From an uncultured Collinsella sp. (GTDB lineage Bacteria; Actinomycetota; Coriobacteriia; Coriobacteriales; Coriobacteriaceae), in contig CABVBR010000070.1 in NCBI GenBank assembly GCA_902496645.1, forward strand, positions 1 through 9,605: a stretch of DNA of 9,605 nt. Reading direction: 5' to 3'. Shown one piece after another: positions 6,407 through 9,605 of this stretch. A program made the position numbers and the translations under genes. Positions within the stretch are counted from its first letter, which is position 1. The number at the start of each line of letters is the position of its first letter. The notes under the pieces were generated by a model. It saw only the letters and a program-made list of their open reading frames with translations, had not been told where the DNA came from and ran no database searches.

Positions 6407-6412
6407 AGGAGG
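6407..6412 (+). promoter_or_regulatory. Strong ribosome binding site deciding the TTG start of obgE
   Basis: A perfect AGGAGG lies 8 bases before TTG 6421 and only 2 bases after the terminator T-run. No ATG or GTG in frame lies between it and the conserved Obg N terminus, which fixes the TTG start. The terminator's right arm (CTCC, 6392-6395) could alternatively pair with GGAG (6408-6411) of this site. Confidence 0.75.
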
Positions 6413-6420
6413 CGATTCTG

Positions 6421-7890
6421 TTGTCACAGTTCACCGATATCAGCCGCATTAACGTGTGCGGCGGCGACGGCGGTGCCGGATGCATGTCGTTTAGGCGTGA
6501 GGCCTTCGTCCCCAAGGGTGGCCCCGATGGCGGCGACGGCGGTCGTGGCGGCAATGTCGTCATCCAGGCCGATGCTCAGCTGTCTTCGCTGATCGATTAC
6601 CGCTTTAAGCATCACTTCCGCGCCGAGCGCGGAACGCACGGCCAGGGTGCCCGCCGCAACGGCAAAAGCGGCGAGGACCTGATTCTTAAGGTTCCCATGG
6701 GTACCGTGGTGCGCGAGCTCGACCCCGAGACGCAGACCCCGATGTTTGAGATTGCCGACTTGGTGCATGATGGCGAGCGCGTTGTCGTGGCCCCTGGTGG
6801 CGCCGGTGGTCTGGGCAATACGCACTTTGTGACGTCGGTGCGCCGCGCGCCCGCGTTCGCCCAGCTGGGCGAGCCGGCGGAGGAGCACTGGATTGAGCTC
6901 GAGATGAAGCTCATGGCCGATGCCGCCCTCGTGGGCTTCCCCTCGGTGGGCAAATCCTCGCTTATCGCGCGCATGAGTGCCGCCCGACCCAAGATCGCCG
7001 ACTATCCGTTTACCACGCTCGTGCCCAACCTGGGTATGGTGCGTGCCGGCGAATATTCTTACGTCGTTGCCGACGTCCCCGGTCTTATCGAGGGCGCGAG
7101 CGAGGGCCGTGGCCTGGGTCACCAGTTCTTGCGCCACATTGAGCGTACGGCCCTGATCATGCATGTCGTCGACATGACGGGCGGTTTTGAGGATCGCAAT
7201 CCGGTTGAGGACTATCGCATCATCAACCGCGAGCTCGAGCAGTATGGCGCCGAGCTTTCGGAGCGCCCACAGATCGTCGTTGCCAACAAGTGCGACGCGC
7301 CGGGCACGGCCGACAAGATTGCCGACCTTAAGCGCGCGGCGCTCGACGATGGACATATGTTCTTTGCCGTGTCTGCTGTGACGGGCGCCGGTCTCAACAC
7401 GCTGATGCTTGCCGTGGGCGAGCAGGTGGCTAAGCTGCGCGCCGAGTTGGCTGTCTCCGATGAGCCGGTCGATCTGCGCGATGATGAGTGGGAGCGCCGT
7501 CGCCTGCAGCGTGAGAAGCGTTTCCGCATTGTTCAGGAAGAGCCCCATGCCTTCCGCGTGGTCGGTCGCGCCATCGAGCGTATGGTCATCCAGACCGATT
7601 GGGAAAACGAGGAGGCCGTCATCTACCTGCAGCATAAGTTTGCGCGCATGGGTGTTGACGACGCGCTCGAGAAGGCCGGCTGCCGTGCGGGCGACGAGGT
7701 CCGCATTTGCCAGCGCGCCTTTGACTTTGAGGGCGCCGAGGACTTCTCGGAGTACGAGGAGGAGCTTGAGGACGCAGGCGAGGACGTTGCCGTTGAGGTC
7801 TTTGACGTAGCTGATGCTGCGGACGAGGGCGTCGAGGTTGTTGATGCGGCAAAAGCCGCGGACGATGTCGAGACCCCGGAGGGCGAGTAA
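6421..7890 (+). CDS. obgE: Obg-family GTPase ObgE/CgtA
   Basis: A 489-residue essential-type GTPase that acts in late 50S subunit assembly and stress control. The Gly-rich Obg fold covers residues 1-158 (GGDGGAGCMSFRREAFVPKGG, GTHGQGARRNGKSG). The GTPase domain has the P-loop GFPSVGKS (172-179), switch I DYPFTTLVPNLG (194-205), DVPGLIEGASEGRGLG (218-233), the specificity motif NKCD (289-292) and SAVTGAG (318-324). The OCT domain lies at about 367-435 (FRIVQEEPHAFRVVG, WENEEAV, GVDDALEKAG, AGDEVRIC). A strongly acidic tail of about 50 residues follows. The start is TTG 6421, supported by the AGGAGG 8 bases upstream and the conserved N terminus. nadD follows after 3 bp. Expression probably depends on readthrough of the terminator just upstream or on a promoter I could not see. 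Confidence 0.97.
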   Translation: MSQFTDISRINVCGGDGGAGCMSFRREAFVPKGGPDGGDGGRGGNVVIQADAQLSSLIDYRFKHHFRAERGTHGQGARRNGKSGEDLILKVPMGTVVRELDPETQTPMFEIADLVHDGERVVVAPGGAGGLGNTHFVTSVRRAPAFAQLGEPAEEHWIELEMKLMADAALVGFPSVGKSSLIARMSAARPKIADYPFTTLVPNLGMVRAGEYSYVVADVPGLIEGASEGRGLGHQFLRHIERTALIMHVVDMTGGFEDRNPVEDYRIINRELEQYGAELSERPQIVVANKCDAPGTADKIADLKRAALDDGHMFFAVSAVTGAGLNTLMLAVGEQVAKLRAELAVSDEPVDLRDDEWERRRLQREKRFRIVQEEPHAFRVVGRAIERMVIQTDWENEEAVIYLQHKFARMGVDDALEKAGCRAGDEVRICQRAFDFEGAEDFSEYEEELEDAGEDVAVEVFDVADAADEGVEVVDAAKAADDVETPEGE

Positions 7891-7893
7891 GTC

Positions 7894-8571
7894 ATGTCTC
7901 TGCGCGGTGGAATTGGTCTGCCTGAGTTGCCTATCAAGGATGGGCAGGAGTTTCGGCTTGGCATTATGGGTGGCACCTTCGACCCGATTCATTACGGGCA
8001 CTTGGTTACCGCCGAGCAGGCGCGCGAGTCGCTCGACTTGGACGCCGTGCTCTTTATGCCGGCCGGCTCTCCCGCCTTTAAGCTCGACAAACCGGTGACG
8101 CCTGCCGAGGACCGTTATGCCATGACGGTCCTCGCCACCGCTGCGAATCCGGCTTTTTTGGCGAGCCGTTTCGAGATCGACCGTCCTGGCGTGACCTATA
8201 CGGCCGATACGCTTCATGCCCTTCGCGACTTTTACCCGCCTCAGGTAAAGCTCTACTTTATTACGGGCGCCGACGCGATTATCGATATTGTTACCTGGCA
8301 TGATGCCGACCGAATCGCCGAGCTTGCCACGTTCATTGCGGCGACGCGACCGGGCTTTGATATCGATACTGCTCGCGCGCGAATCAAAGAGTCGGGCCTG
8401 CCGTTTGACGTGCGCTATATCCAGATTCCGGCGCTGGCGATTAGCTCGACCAACATTCGTAAGCGAGTTGCCCGTGGCATGAGCGTGCGCTATCTTACGA
8501 GCGAGTCCGTGCTCGGCTATATTCGCAAGCGCGGGCTGTATACCGATCTGGGTCAAGAAGATTTTGAGTGA
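7894..8571 (+). CDS. nadD: Nicotinate-nucleotide adenylyltransferase (NadD)
   Basis: A 225-residue enzyme of NAD synthesis that joins nicotinate mononucleotide and ATP to give deamido-NAD in the cytosol. The nucleotidyltransferase signature is clear: GGTFDPIHYGHL (26-37) with the HxGH motif at 33-36, the substrate-site region ITGADAIIDIVTWHD (123-137) with TRPGF (151-155), and the C-terminal ATP-binding ISSTNIRKR (183-191). Family members usually start a few residues before the GGTFDP motif; here about 20 extra residues precede the first strand. ATG 7894 was chosen because GGAGGG (7878-7883) lies 10 bases upstream, inside the end of obgE, and no closer Met start exists before the motif. The gene is 3 bp after obgE and 12 bp before yqeK, so it is probably translated from the same message. 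Confidence 0.96.
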   Translation: MSLRGGIGLPELPIKDGQEFRLGIMGGTFDPIHYGHLVTAEQARESLDLDAVLFMPAGSPAFKLDKPVTPAEDRYAMTVLATAANPAFLASRFEIDRPGVTYTADTLHALRDFYPPQVKLYFITGADAIIDIVTWHDADRIAELATFIAATRPGFDIDTARARIKESGLPFDVRYIQIPALAISSTNIRKRVARGMSVRYLTSESVLGYIRKRGLYTDLGQEDFE

Positions 8572-8583
8572 TGGGGGTCTACG

Positions 8584-9192
8584 TTGTCGGTAGAGGATCA
8601 GTTTGAGGGCGATGAGCGCGCGCTGCTCAAGCGCATTCAAGAGCTGCTCGATGTGCGTATGAAGGATAAGCGCAAGCGCTACGTGCATTCGCTAGGGGTT
8701 GCCGAGACCGCGCTGCACCTAGCCGAGGTATACGGTGTCGACCGCTTTAATGCCGCTGCCGCCGGCCTGATCCATGACTGGGATAAGGTGCTCTCCGACG
8801 ACGAGCTGGTCACGCGCGCTCTGCATTACGGCATTAAGATTGCCGGCTCTCCGTCTGCCGCGACGCCGCTTTTGCATGGACCGGTTGCCGCCTATGAGCT
8901 TCCGCAGCTTTTTCCCGAGCTGTCGCCGGCGGTCTTTCAGGCTGTCGACCGTCACACCGTGGGCGCCTGCGACATGACGCCGCTCGATATGGTGGTCTTT
9001 GTTGCCGATGCCATCGAACCCAACCGCCATGGTGATTATGCCCACGCGCTGCGCAAGATGGTGGGGGAGTCGACGCTTGACGAGTTGTTCTTCTCCTGTT
9101 TTGCACAGGGTCTGGTCTATGTGATCCAGTCCGGGCGCTATCTTTATCCCACGGCTATTACGATTTACAACCATTACGCCCAGCTGCGCTAG
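8584..9192 (+). CDS. yqeK: HD-domain protein YqeK, probable symmetrical Ap4A hydrolase
   Basis: A 202-residue HD-superfamily metal phosphohydrolase of the YqeK type; characterised members split diadenosine tetraphosphate symmetrically into two ADP. Likely metal ligands are visible: His35 in RYVHSLGVAETA, His64-Asp65 in AGLIHDWDK, His98 in LLHGPVAA, His124 in VDRHTVGACDMTPLD, and Asp142 in FVADAIEPNR. The start is TTG 8584, with GGGGG (8573-8577) 6 bases upstream, immediately after the nadD stop at 8569-8571. The first possible Met (M26) would remove the start of helix 1, so TTG fits better. The nadD-yqeK-rsfS order is widespread in Gram-positive bacteria. Family call is strong; the Ap4A activity is known for homologues and inferred here. 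Confidence 0.94.
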   Translation: MSVEDQFEGDERALLKRIQELLDVRMKDKRKRYVHSLGVAETALHLAEVYGVDRFNAAAAGLIHDWDKVLSDDELVTRALHYGIKIAGSPSAATPLLHGPVAAYELPQLFPELSPAVFQAVDRHTVGACDMTPLDMVVFVADAIEPNRHGDYAHALRKMVGESTLDELFFSCFAQGLVYVIQSGRYLYPTAITIYNHYAQLR

Positions 9193-9204
9193 CTCGGGCT
9201 GTCT

Positions 9205-9213
9205 AGAAAGAGG
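9205..9213 (+). promoter_or_regulatory. Ribosome binding site deciding the rsfS start
   Basis: AGAAAGAGG ends 6 bases before ATG 9220 and supports that start, although it gives RsfS an N-terminal extension of about 36 residues before the conserved domain. Confidence 0.6.
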
Positions 9214-9219
9214 TATTCC

Positions 9220-9605
9220 ATGGCCGACGAGACCATGACCGACGAGCAGATTCTTGAAGGTGTGGAGCACAAGAGCTTCGTTGCCACGTCCGACCGCACT
9301 GCCGCCTCGCTGTCCGCGAGCGGTGTCGCCGCCGAGGATGTCGCCCGCGCCGCCGCGCAGGCCGCCTACGACAAGAAGGGCGAGGACGTGCAGGTGCTCG
9401 ATCTGACCGAGCTCTCCGACGTGTGCGACTACTTTGTGCTCGCCACCGGTACCAATAACCGTCAGGTCGATTCGATTGTCGACGAGATCGAGGAGAAGGT
9501 CGCCGAGGCTTGTGGTGAGCACCCGTTCTCCATCGAGGGCCGCGAGCAGAAGACCTGGATGCTCATGGACTACGGCTCGGTCGTCGTCCACGTCTTCACC
9601 CCCGA
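9220..9605 (+). CDS. rsfS: Ribosomal silencing factor RsfS, 3' truncated
   Basis: The first 128 residues of a RsfS (RsfA/Iojap family) protein, which binds L14 on the 50S subunit and blocks joining with 30S when nutrients are short. The frame is still open at the right edge. The conserved domain starts near residue 37: ARAAAQAAYDKKGEDVQVLDL, SDVCDYFVLATGTNNRQVDS, the EG at 106-107, then KTWMLMDYGSVVVHVF. The final RxYYxLExLW-type segment must lie beyond the window. Residues 1-36 are acidic and Ser/Thr/Ala-rich and are not part of the usual domain. The start ATG 9220 has a good Shine-Dalgarno match 6 bases upstream, 27 bp after yqeK. It sits in the common nadD-yqeK-rsfS arrangement and shares a ribosome theme with obgE. 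Confidence 0.95.
   Translation, partial: MADETMTDEQILEGVEHKSFVATSDRTAASLSASGVAAEDVARAAAQAAYDKKGEDVQVLDLTELSDVCDYFVLATGTNNRQVDSIVDEIEEKVAEACGEHPFSIEGREQKTWMLMDYGSVVVHVFTP

Noticed and set aside
6424..8688. A 754-codon open frame on the minus strand opposite obgE, nadD and the start of yqeK.
   Set aside because: It mirrors well-supported genes on the + strand. High GC at third positions removes stop codons from this antisense frame. Its predicted protein is rich in Arg, His, Gly and Ala with no recognisable domain.

Overview
The window is a dense, single-strand block of housekeeping genes. All ten protein genes read on the + strand, gaps are 85 bp or less, and the two edge genes are cut by the window. 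Base composition is GC-rich, with G/C favoured at third codon positions. The gene set and order (PBP2-RodA, a radical SAM pair, L21-L27-Obg, NadD-YqeK-RsfS), together with the protein sequences, best fit a member of the Coriobacteriia (Actinomycetota), for example a Collinsella-like gut bacterium. That assignment is inferred from resemblance; no search was run.

Layout: (1) 1-1958, the rod-shape peptidoglycan synthase pair: the C-terminal part of the transpeptidase PBP2 (mrdA) and the SEDS glycosyltransferase RodA. (2) 1977-2906, a protein of unknown function with an apparently P-loop-less N-terminal alpha/beta region and a hydrophobic DUF697/YcjF-like C-terminal half. (3) 2916-5602, a radical SAM protein of the TIGR03960 type joined by a 4-base overlap to its usual partner, a DUF2344/TIGR03936 'radical SAM-linked' protein. 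(4) 5576-6404, a transcription unit of its own: a near-consensus sigma70 promoter whose -35 box overlaps the preceding stop codon, rplU, rpmA, then an intrinsic terminator. (5) 6407-9605, obgE, nadD, yqeK and the start of rsfS, tightly packed: a GTPase of ribosome assembly, an NAD biosynthesis enzyme, an HD-domain Ap4A hydrolase type protein and the ribosome silencing factor.

The genes join three growth-linked themes: wall elongation, ribosome composition and assembly, and nucleotide/NAD metabolism. The order resembles the Firmicutes arrangement TIGR03960-TIGR03936-(rng)-rplU-(prp)-rpmA-obgE, but RNase G and the L27-processing protease Prp are absent here. L27 starts directly at its mature N terminus, which agrees with the lack of Prp.

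I found no tRNA, rRNA, CRISPR array, insertion sequence, attachment site or sign of recent transfer, and no gene-free stretch above 100 bp. I do not see a convincing new system. The parts of truly unknown function are the 1977-2906 protein and the radical SAM/DUF2344 pair; the most interesting regulatory detail is the terminator whose U-tract ends two bases before the obgE ribosome binding site.
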